Shown here: piece after piece, positions 1 through 7,377 of the stretch | Layout of the letters: each line of letters starts with the position of its first letter | Numbering within the stretch: position 1 is the first letter of the stretch | NCBI RefSeq assembly: GCF_000332135.1 | Contig: NZ_KB235896.1 | Span: 2,429,403-2,493,402, forward strand | Length of the DNA: 64,000 nucleotides | Reading direction: 5' to 3' | DNA from: Anabaena sp. PCC 7108 | GTDB taxonomy: Bacteria; Cyanobacteriota; Cyanobacteriia; Cyanobacteriales; Nostocaceae | Made by a program: the position numbers and the translations under genes | The notes under the pieces: generated by a model | Databases searched by the model: none | Seen by the model: the letters and a program-made list of their open reading frames with translations, nothing else | Told to the model about the DNA's origin: nothing

Positions 1-1212
1 GCTGAGGTATATTTAGTTTCCCGTGGTACGCCTTTACTACCACCGGGACTATATAACTATCAATGTCGAACTCATTCTCTCAAACATTATTGGGAAAATG
101 ATATTTGGCAAGCTTTACAAGCAGCTTGTTTCTGGCATCCTACTTTAGAAAATACCCAACTTGCTTTGATCACTACTGCGGTTTTTTATCGTTCAGCATG
201 GCGTTATGAAGATAGAGCTTATCGCCGCATTTTTCTAGATACAGGACATCTTTTAGGTAACATCGAATTAGCTGCTGCTATTACTGATTATCGCCCTCAT
301 TTAATCGGCGGTTTTATAGATGAAGCAGTTAATGACTTATTATATATTGATCCTCAACAAGAAGGTGCTACTGCTGTATTAGCATTGGCAGATTTGTTAG
401 ATATTCAACAAAATTTACCATTGGGAAAAACTGCTTTACCTTCTCATACTGAAATCAATTATCCCTCAATTCCTGATGGGGAACTGCTGAAATATTTTCA
501 TTTACATACCCAAATTAAACCTGATACAACTGGTAAACAAAATTTGCCCACGGGACAACAAGAAAGATCCTTGGAGGATAAATATAATTTTCCATTTTGT
601 GAAAAAGTTTCTACTGTTACTACTTCAATTTATTGGGGTAAAAATCTTTCAGAATTAGAGAATACTATCTATAATCGACGTTCTACCCGTGCTTATAGTG
701 GTGATGATTTAACTTTAAATGAACTCAAGGCTTTACTCGATTTTACCTACCAACCACAAAATTACATTGACCAAAGTTTAGATAATTATCCAGATTACTT
801 TGACCTGAATTTAATTGAAACATTTATTGTAGTTTCTGGTGTAAAAGGACTAGATTCAGGTTGTTACTATTACGCACCTAAAGCCCAAGAATTAAGACAA
901 ATTCGCTTTAAAAATTTCCGACGTGAGCTACATTTTCTCTGTTTAGGTCAAGAATTAGGACGAGATGCAGCAGTAGTGCTATTTCATACCGCTGACCTAA
1001 AATCTGCGATCGCTCAATATGGCGATCGCGTTTACCGTTATTTACACATGGATGCTGGACATCTCGGACAAAAACTCAATTTAGCTGCAATTCGCTTAAA
1101 TTTAGGTGTTAGCGGTATCGGTGGCTTCTTTGACGACCAAGTAAACGATGTTTTGGGTATTCCTGATGATGAAGCAGTTTTGTATATCACAACATTAGGA
1201 AAACCAAGATAG
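1..1212 (+). CDS. SagB/ThcOx-type nitroreductase-fold dehydrogenase, 5' truncated
   Basis: The frame is open from base 1, so the gene starts left of the window; the TTG at 166 is only an internal codon. The visible part shows an internal duplication. One half ends in DTGHLLGNIELAAA followed by IGGFIDEAVNDLLYI (about 240-350). The other opens with NRRSTRAYSGDDLT (about 670-710), the usual start of an FMN nitroreductase domain, and ends in DAGHLGQKLNLAA plus IGGFFDDQVNDVLGI. Two nitroreductase modules, the first degenerate, are typical of SagB/McbC-like oxidases. In RiPP pathways these enzymes oxidise azolines to azoles with FMN, but many cyanobacterial members are orphans. No precursor peptide or YcaO gene is visible because the upstream side is cut off. 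The family call is firm; the substrate is unknown. Confidence 0.8.
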   Translation, partial: AEVYLVSRGTPLLPPGLYNYQCRTHSLKHYWENDIWQALQAACFWHPTLENTQLALITTAVFYRSAWRYEDRAYRRIFLDTGHLLGNIELAAAITDYRPHLIGGFIDEAVNDLLYIDPQQEGATAVLALADLLDIQQNLPLGKTALPSHTEINYPSIPDGELLKYFHLHTQIKPDTTGKQNLPTGQQERSLEDKYNFPFCEKVSTVTTSIYWGKNLSELENTIYNRRSTRAYSGDDLTLNELKALLDFTYQPQNYIDQSLDNYPDYFDLNLIETFIVVSGVKGLDSGCYYYAPKAQELRQIRFKNFRRELHFLCLGQELGRDAAVVLFHTADLKSAIAQYGDRVYRYLHMDAGHLGQKLNLAAIRLNLGVSGIGGFFDDQVNDVLGIPDDEAVLYITTLGKPR

Positions 1213-1329
1213 ATTTTTGATCCTGAGTAATACTTATAGCAGAATCAAAACCATCTGATCTTAATACTTGATTTTTGGCGGCAATGTTGTACTTCTTACA
1301 AGCTGCTGTAATCAATACCTTGTGCATTT

Positions 1330-1402
1330 TTTGTAGGTTGGGTTGAAACATGAAACCCAACAAATGCGTCGGGTGGCGCTGTCGCTTAACCCAACCTACA
1401 AA
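1330..1402. repeat. dispersed palindromic repeat, TTTGTAGGTTGGGTT family
   Basis: Terminal inverted arms TTTGTAGGTTGGGTT and AACCCAACCTACAAA enclose a core with AACCCAACAAATGCGTCGGGT. A second copy with the same core lies at 26198-26290. It sits between the convergent SagB-like and phoD-like genes and could fold as a hairpin at the transcript ends. The remaining bases of 1213-1455 show nothing recognisable. Confidence 0.8.
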
Positions 1403-1455
1403 TCAAGACTTTTTCGATTTGGAAAAGGTCTTGGTAATATGACTGATTTCTTTAG

Positions 1456-3039
1456 TTAAACCTCTGGTTCTAAATCTAGACTATAAAGCTTTTCACCCGC
1501 TAAATTATGCAAAGTCACAGTTAAAACTTCAGTTTTACCGTCAATTTTGACAGTCCCAAAAAATTGCAACCCTGCACTTGGTGGTTGATTTTGTTTCATC
1601 TCTGCTGGAATACTTTGGAACTTTACTTGTGGACCAAAGGTATTGTCGAGTTTAGCTGGACCAAATGTGCCAGAATTGAGAGGTCCAGCCACAAATTCCC
1701 AAAAAGGTTTAAAGTCACTAAATTGAGCTTTGTTAGGATCATAATAGTGAGATGCCGCATAATGCACATCAGCAGTTAACCAAACAACATTTTGGATATT
1801 GTTGTTTTTAATAAAGCGGAATAAATCTGCTAATTCTAATTCTCTTCCCAATGGTTTTCCATCTCCATTAGCAGCATTTTCAAAGTTAGTTTGACCATCG
1901 CGCACTACTAAACCAATCGGCATATCACTAGCAATTACTTTCCAAGTAGATTTTGAGTTCTTTAATTTACTCTTTAACCAACGCAATTGAGAACTACCAA
2001 AAAAGGCTGTTTCTCTACTCATTACCGTTTGGTTATTTGGAGAATTTTTTCCTCGATAACTACGTTCATCTAACATGAAAATTTCTAGCAATTGCCCATG
2101 ATTAAAAGCACGGTAAATTCGTTCTGGGTCTTTGGCATCAAAACGGATAGGATTATATTCTAAAAATGCTTGTTTTGCCCGTGATGCCAATAGAGAAACA
2201 TCCTTAACTGTGTAGCGGCTATCATCTAATATCTGTCCAGGATACCAATTATTTCTCACTTCATGGTCATCCCATTGTACCAATTGAGGAACTTGGGAAT
2301 TAAAACGACGAATGTTTTCATCTAATAAATTATAAGCAAAATTACCTCGAAATTCTTTGAGAGTTTCTGCTACTTTTGACTTTTCTTCGGTAGTGATATT
2401 TTTCCAGATACTACCATCATCTAGCTTTACCTCTGCTTGAATAGGATTATCAGCATAAATAGTATCCCCAGAATGAATAAAAAAGTCAGGATTTAGCTGA
2501 CGAATCGATTCATAAATTTTCATACCACCCCACTCTGGATTAATACCCCAACCTTGACCTGCGGTATCTCCTGACCAAGCAAAAAAGATATCATTTCCCC
2601 GTCCTTGAGAAGGCGTTTTTAAATGTCCGATAACAGGAGCGCTGTAAATGCTAGTATCGACTAAATCCTGAAAAGTAACACGGTAAAAAATATCTTGACC
2701 TGGTGGTAAATTATCTAAATAAGTTTTTGCTGTAAAATCAGTGTAACTTGTAGCAAATTTGCCAATAACTTTTTGTTGATTACTGAATTTCTCATCAGTA
2801 GCATATTCTACAATCATTCTTGCAGGTCTATCGCTTCGACCCCAAATCACGCCGCTATTGCTGTTAATATCGCCACTAGCTACACCGTAGGGCATAGCTG
2901 GACGATTTTTATCTAATGTGATAAATGCCGGTGTTTGAGCTAAACCTGATTTTGACCACAGATTTGTCCCTATGATACTACCGCTAGTTATAGCTGCTTG
3001 GATTAAAAACTGCCGACGGTTCGGTGTTGATTTTTTCAT
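1456..3039 (-). CDS. phoD: PhoD-like alkaline phosphatase/phosphodiesterase, Tat-exported
   Basis: A calcium/iron-dependent phosphatase of the PhoD family that releases phosphate from organic esters outside the cytoplasm. The N-terminus carries a twin-arginine signal (NRRQFLIQAAITSG, then a hydrophobic stretch ending near GLAQT), so export is by Tat, already folded. Metal-site motifs are present in order: WSGDTAGQGWG, IHSGDTIYADNP, QWDDHEVRNNW, ASDMPIG and WLTADVHYAASHYY. The length of about 527 aa is normal. A GTG at 3042 directly precedes the ATG at 3039; neither has a clear ribosome site, and I take the ATG. The start codon lies only about 30 bp from the divergent kinase start at 3070. The family is commonly induced by phosphate starvation; I did not identify a Pho box. 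Confidence 0.88.
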   Translation of the reverse strand: MKKSTPNRRQFLIQAAITSGSIIGTNLWSKSGLAQTPAFITLDKNRPAMPYGVASGDINSNSGVIWGRSDRPARMIVEYATDEKFSNQQKVIGKFATSYTDFTAKTYLDNLPPGQDIFYRVTFQDLVDTSIYSAPVIGHLKTPSQGRGNDIFFAWSGDTAGQGWGINPEWGGMKIYESIRQLNPDFFIHSGDTIYADNPIQAEVKLDDGSIWKNITTEEKSKVAETLKEFRGNFAYNLLDENIRRFNSQVPQLVQWDDHEVRNNWYPGQILDDSRYTVKDVSLLASRAKQAFLEYNPIRFDAKDPERIYRAFNHGQLLEIFMLDERSYRGKNSPNNQTVMSRETAFFGSSQLRWLKSKLKNSKSTWKVIASDMPIGLVVRDGQTNFENAANGDGKPLGRELELADLFRFIKNNNIQNVVWLTADVHYAASHYYDPNKAQFSDFKPFWEFVAGPLNSGTFGPAKLDNTFGPQVKFQSIPAEMKQNQPPSAGLQFFGTVKIDGKTEVLTVTLHNLAGEKLYSLDLEPEV

Positions 3040-3069
3040 CACTTTATTACCAAATATTATTTAGACAAA

Positions 3070-5490
3070 ATGAATCAAATACAATTACCTAAAAATGAAT
3101 ACCGCAGACTAAAAGCCCTATATGAATATCAAATTCTTGATACAGAATCTGATGCAGTTTTTGATGATTTGGTTCAACTAGCTGCGGATTTGTGTGAAAC
3201 ACCTATTGCTGTAATTAGTTTAATCGATGCTGGACGAGAATGGTTTAAAGCTAAAGTTGGTATAACTATATCAGAAGTTCCGCGAGATTTTGCTTTTGGT
3301 AGTTATACTCTTCTTCAAACTGAAATTTTGATTATCCCCGATACATTTGAAGATCACAGGTTTGCTAATAATCCTTTTGTCACTTCATACCCCTATTTAC
3401 GTTTTTACGCAGGAGTTCCTCTAATTAATTCTAGTGGCTTGGCTTTAGGATGTTTGTGTGTCATGGATTTTGCTCCTCGTAACTTCAGAACTAAGGAACA
3501 AAAAGCTTTAAAATATCTCGCTAAACAAGTAGTTTCAAATCTAGAATTAAACTTAAAAACAAAATCTGACAATATCAAAATTAGGGATATTACTCAAGCT
3601 ATTCCCATTCCTTTAATGATTTTTCGCATATCTGATGGGTTGATTTTGTATGCTAACTCAGAGCTTATGCAAACATTTCAACTTGCTTATGAAGAAATTG
3701 TGAATACTAAAATTTCCGATTTATATAATCAAATATCTGAACTAAATCCTCTGATAGAAACTTTATCTAACAACGGCTATCTACATGGACAGGAAATTCT
3801 TTTTAAAAGGAGAGATGGTTCTTGTTTATGGGCTATCACTTCCCTACAATACTTAAGTTTTAATCAAGATATTGTGATATTAATAGTATTTCATGATATT
3901 ACAGAACGTAAAAAAACAGAAACTCAACTACGAGAACAAAATGAGTTTTTACAATCTATATTTCAGAATATTCCTTTGATGATTGCACTTAATGACATTA
4001 ATGGCAAAATTCTCTGGGTAAACCAAAATTTAGAACAGACTCTCGGTTGGACTTTGCAAGATTTCCAAACACATGATGTTTTTGCAGAGTTATATCCTGA
4101 TCCAGAATATCGTCAGTGCGTAATTGATTTTATGCAGTCTGCACAACCAGTTTGGCAAGATTTTAACAATCAGCTACGTGATGGTCGTATAATGGATACA
4201 TCTTGGACTAATGTCAGGCTTCCTAAGGGTGAAACTCTTGGTATTGGTAAAGATATTACAGCACGCAAACAAACCGAGCAAGCACTCAAAGCTCAGATTG
4301 AACGAGAGAAATTAATGCGAACTATTGCTCAACGCATTCGTCAATCTCTGAATCTTCAGGATATTTTAAATGCAACTGTTAAGGAAGTGCGAGATTTTTT
4401 GCAGGTTGATCGTGTTGTAGTTTATCAGTTTGCTCCAGATATGAGCGGTAAAATTGTCGCTGAATCTGTAGTTGCTGGATGGACGGTTTCTTTAGGAATA
4501 AAAATTGAAGATACTTGTTTTCAATCAGGTGCAGGCTTACAATATCACCAAGGACGAAAACGAGCAATTAGTAATATTTACACTGCTGGATTGACAGATT
4601 GTCATCTGAATTTATTAGCACAGTTTGAAGTCAAGGCTAACTTAGTTGTCCCGATTTTACTAGAATCAAGCGGAGAAAATTCAGGTTCTGTTCTTTGGGG
4701 TTTACTAATTGCTCACCAATGTTCTGCACCTCGTGAGTGGGAAGAAACCCAATTAGATTTGCTTGATCAATTAACAGTACAAATAGCCATTGCTATTCAA
4801 CAATCTAGTATATTTCAACAAGCTCAAATTGAAATTAAGCAAAGACAAAAAGCAGAAATTCAGTTAAGAAGTGCTTTGGCTGAAAAAGAAGTTCTGTTAA
4901 AGGAAATTCATCATCGAGTTAAAAATAATTTACAGATTGTTTCTAGCCTATTACAACTTCAATCTCACACAACTAAAGATACAGAAGTTATCAAAGCACT
5001 CCGGGAAAGCCAAAATCGAATTGAGTCAATATCTCTGATTCACAAAAATTTATATACTGCCCCTAATATTGGACAGCTTGATATTGCTGAATATATTAAT
5101 AATTTAACATCCAGTCTGCTTATTTCTTATCAGATAGTATTTAATCAAATTATTCTAGAAACTCAGATAGATTCGGTAAAATTAAATGTTGATGAAGCTA
5201 TTGCCTGCGGTTTAGTTGTTAATGAATTAATCTCTAATGCCATTAAGCACGCTTTTCCTGATCAGCAACAAGGGAAAATAATTATCAAATTACGTAGTTA
5301 TAATCATAATATTGAGCTAGTTTTTCAAGATAATGGTATAGGTTTACCAGATGGGTTAGATTGGAAAAATACTAATTCCTTGGGTCTTTCGTTGGTATAT
5401 GACTTGGTGACAGAACAACTAGAAGGTAATATTACTATAGAACGCAATCAGGGAACATTATTCCACATTCAATTTCCACAGTTAACATGA
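3070..5490 (+). CDS. GAF-PAS-PAS-cyanobacteriochrome-HisKA_2 sensor histidine kinase
   Basis: An 806-aa soluble sensor kinase. Order: N-terminal GAF (about 20-160, starting at the common YEYQILDTE lead-in); two PAS domains (about 175-280 and 290-405); a second GAF (about 412-585); an HWE/HisKA_2 dimerisation domain with EIHHRVKNN (His614/615); and an HATPase with NELISNAIKHAF (about 718) and DNGIGLPDG (about 755). The second GAF has both bilin cysteines of DXCF cyanobacteriochromes: D481-T-C-F (Cys483) and Cys511-His512, 28 residues apart, followed by the family-typical VKANLVVPI. This predicts covalent phycocyanobilin attachment and a light signal, probably in the blue to green range (inference). 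The next gene, 17 bp on, is its likely partner. There is no membrane segment. Confidence 0.88.
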   Translation: MNQIQLPKNEYRRLKALYEYQILDTESDAVFDDLVQLAADLCETPIAVISLIDAGREWFKAKVGITISEVPRDFAFGSYTLLQTEILIIPDTFEDHRFANNPFVTSYPYLRFYAGVPLINSSGLALGCLCVMDFAPRNFRTKEQKALKYLAKQVVSNLELNLKTKSDNIKIRDITQAIPIPLMIFRISDGLILYANSELMQTFQLAYEEIVNTKISDLYNQISELNPLIETLSNNGYLHGQEILFKRRDGSCLWAITSLQYLSFNQDIVILIVFHDITERKKTETQLREQNEFLQSIFQNIPLMIALNDINGKILWVNQNLEQTLGWTLQDFQTHDVFAELYPDPEYRQCVIDFMQSAQPVWQDFNNQLRDGRIMDTSWTNVRLPKGETLGIGKDITARKQTEQALKAQIEREKLMRTIAQRIRQSLNLQDILNATVKEVRDFLQVDRVVVYQFAPDMSGKIVAESVVAGWTVSLGIKIEDTCFQSGAGLQYHQGRKRAISNIYTAGLTDCHLNLLAQFEVKANLVVPILLESSGENSGSVLWGLLIAHQCSAPREWEETQLDLLDQLTVQIAIAIQQSSIFQQAQIEIKQRQKAEIQLRSALAEKEVLLKEIHHRVKNNLQIVSSLLQLQSHTTKDTEVIKALRESQNRIESISLIHKNLYTAPNIGQLDIAEYINNLTSSLLISYQIVFNQIILETQIDSVKLNVDEAIACGLVVNELISNAIKHAFPDQQQGKIIIKLRSYNHNIELVFQDNGIGLPDGLDWKNTNSLGLSLVYDLVTEQLEGNITIERNQGTLFHIQFPQLT

Positions 5491-5507
5491 GCAAAATTTA
5501 ATAGTAA

Positions 5508-7016
5508 ATGAGGCAAGCTAAAATTTTAGTGGTTGAAGATGAAGTGATTTTGGCTAGAACCATTGCTAGTCAATTAAATCAATTGGGGTACATTGTTACT
5601 GGTACGGCTTCTTCTGGAAAAGCTGCTCTTGCTAAGGCATTAGAAACTCAACCAGAATTAGTTTTAATGGATATTATTCTTAAAGGTGAAATAGATGGGA
5701 TTACTGCTGCTGGTGATATTCGTGAGCAGTTCGATATACCTATAATTTTTCTGACTGCCTATGGTGATGACCATACGTTAGAACGCGCCAAAATTACTCA
5801 ACCTTTCGGTTATGTTGTCAAACCATTTACTATCCAAGATTTACGTATAGCGATTGAGATAGGGTTGTCACAACATAAATTAGAACGTGAACTACGAGAA
5901 AATCGAGATCAGTTAGCAACCCTGTTAGACTCCATGAGTGATGCAGTAATTGCTACTAACGAGCAGGGTCTTGTCACATTTATGAATCCCGCTGCCCAGA
6001 AGTTGACGTGCTGGCAGCAGGAAGAGGCTCTGGGAACCAATGTATCAGAGATATTAAATCTAATTGATGACTTTACAGAGGAAATAATAGAAAATCCTGT
6101 ATTCACTGTACTCAGGGAACAAAAAGTGGTTTATTTGGCTGAATTTACCTCTTTAATTACCAAATATGGCAAAAAAGTACCTATTGGTGATAGTGCTTCA
6201 CCACTGAGACGGGGACCTAATGAGATTACTGGTGCAGTGGTCGTCTTCTGGGATCTCAGTGAACGTCGTCAAAAAGAATACTTAGAACAAGCTTTGAAAA
6301 AAGAGCAAGAACTGAACCGCCTCAAGTCTTTGTTTATATCAACTGTCTCCCATGAGTTTCGTAATCCTTTGACTGTAATTCAAACGGCAGTAGAACTTAT
6401 AGAAATGCAGGGAGATAATTTAACAGAAACTAAAAGAAATACTTATTTAACTAGAATTTATCGTGCTGTACAAAGCATGGAAAAATTGATGAAAGATGTA
6501 CTTTTTATGGGTAAAGCTGAGGCGGAAAAACTGACGTATAATCCGGTTGCAATTAATTTAGAGAAATTTTGTCAAGACTTAATAGAAGAATTTTCTACTC
6601 TTGAATCTAGATGTTCTGATGTGATTTTTACCTGTCATGGAGAGCATACAAATGCTTTTATGGATGAACAACTTTTACATTTCCTATTTATTAATTTACT
6701 TTCTAATGCGGCTAAATATTCTCCCCCAAATGCTAAGATTCAGTTTAATTTGACTTGTAATTTGCTGACAGACACAGCAGTTTTTCAAATACAAGATCAA
6801 GGAATTGGCATTCCTGAAACTGACCAAGAGCAAATTTTTGATTCTTTTTATCGAGCTTCAAATGTCCAATTAATTCAAGGCAATGGACTAGGATTAGTAA
6901 TTGTTAAAAGGTGTGTTGATGCTCACAAGGGAAAAATTGAGATGAGCAGTCAAGTTGGTGTTGGGACTATATTTACTGTCACCTTACCGTTAAATCAGTT
7001 ATCAGTGAATAGTTAG
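5508..7016 (+). CDS. receiver-PAS-histidine kinase hybrid
   Basis: A 502-aa protein with a CheY-like receiver at the N-terminus (acidic pair in VVEDE, phospho-acceptor D55 in LVLMDI, FLTAYG, VVKPF). A PAS domain follows (about 130-255), then a HisKA domain with SHEFRNPLTV (His282) and an HATPase (NLLSNAAKYSPP, DQGIGIPE, GLGLVI). Receiver-first kinases usually take a phosphate from an upstream kinase. Here that would be the cyanobacteriochrome kinase, whose stop is 17 bp upstream in the same operon (inference). No DNA-binding output domain is present, so another response regulator must be the final target. The TAG stop codon is the first three bases of a MITE terminal repeat, so the C-terminus may have been reset by that insertion. 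Confidence 0.9.
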   Translation: MRQAKILVVEDEVILARTIASQLNQLGYIVTGTASSGKAALAKALETQPELVLMDIILKGEIDGITAAGDIREQFDIPIIFLTAYGDDHTLERAKITQPFGYVVKPFTIQDLRIAIEIGLSQHKLERELRENRDQLATLLDSMSDAVIATNEQGLVTFMNPAAQKLTCWQQEEALGTNVSEILNLIDDFTEEIIENPVFTVLREQKVVYLAEFTSLITKYGKKVPIGDSASPLRRGPNEITGAVVVFWDLSERRQKEYLEQALKKEQELNRLKSLFISTVSHEFRNPLTVIQTAVELIEMQGDNLTETKRNTYLTRIYRAVQSMEKLMKDVLFMGKAEAEKLTYNPVAINLEKFCQDLIEEFSTLESRCSDVIFTCHGEHTNAFMDEQLLHFLFINLLSNAAKYSPPNAKIQFNLTCNLLTDTAVFQIQDQGIGIPETDQEQIFDSFYRASNVQLIQGNGLGLVIVKRCVDAHKGKIEMSSQVGVGTIFTVTLPLNQLSVNS

Positions 7017-7229
7017 GGCTTGCTGAATAAAGATGAAACCTTTTATGAATAAGGGTTTCGCGGATTTAAGAAACAAGAAAGTGCAAGATTTTGGCTTATG
7101 GTGTCTTAAAATTGGTGCATTTTCCTCGGTCGGATTTGGGAAATTGAGGATATCCAGATGGCTGAAACTGTTCCCTGTTCCCTGTTCCCTGTTCCCTGCC
7201 CTCACAGACAACTTTTTCAGCAAGCCCTA
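7014..7229. mobile_element. 216-bp MITE with 18-bp terminal inverted repeats
   Basis: The left end TAGGGCTTGCTGAATAAAG (7014-7032) and right end CTTTTTCAGCAAGCCCTA (7212-7229) are inverted repeats with one mismatch in the first 18 bases. The element is too short for a transposase. It begins and ends in TA, which fits the TA target duplication of IS630/Tc1-mariner transposases (inference). A TTCCCTG heptamer tract lies inside it near the right end. Short open frames within it look like chance. Confidence 0.75.
7171..7198. repeat. STRR, four TTCCCTG heptamers
   Basis: Four perfect tandem copies of TTCCCTG, a class of short tandemly repeated sequence characteristic of heterocystous cyanobacteria. 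It lies inside the MITE. Confidence 0.9.
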
Positions 7230-7377
7230 GTTAATACCAATTTTATGTGAGGTTGCACATATTTCTGAAATCCATTGATTTATCGGTCTTTATCTGTCTT
7301 TATCCGCGTTTATCTGCGTGCATCCGCGTTAAATTATTCTATGCAGCTTCATATCAATCTGGTATAACAGTTATCAA

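Noticed and set aside
7033-7230. Open frames inside the 216-bp MITE
   Set aside because: They span a non-coding element and heptamer repeats.
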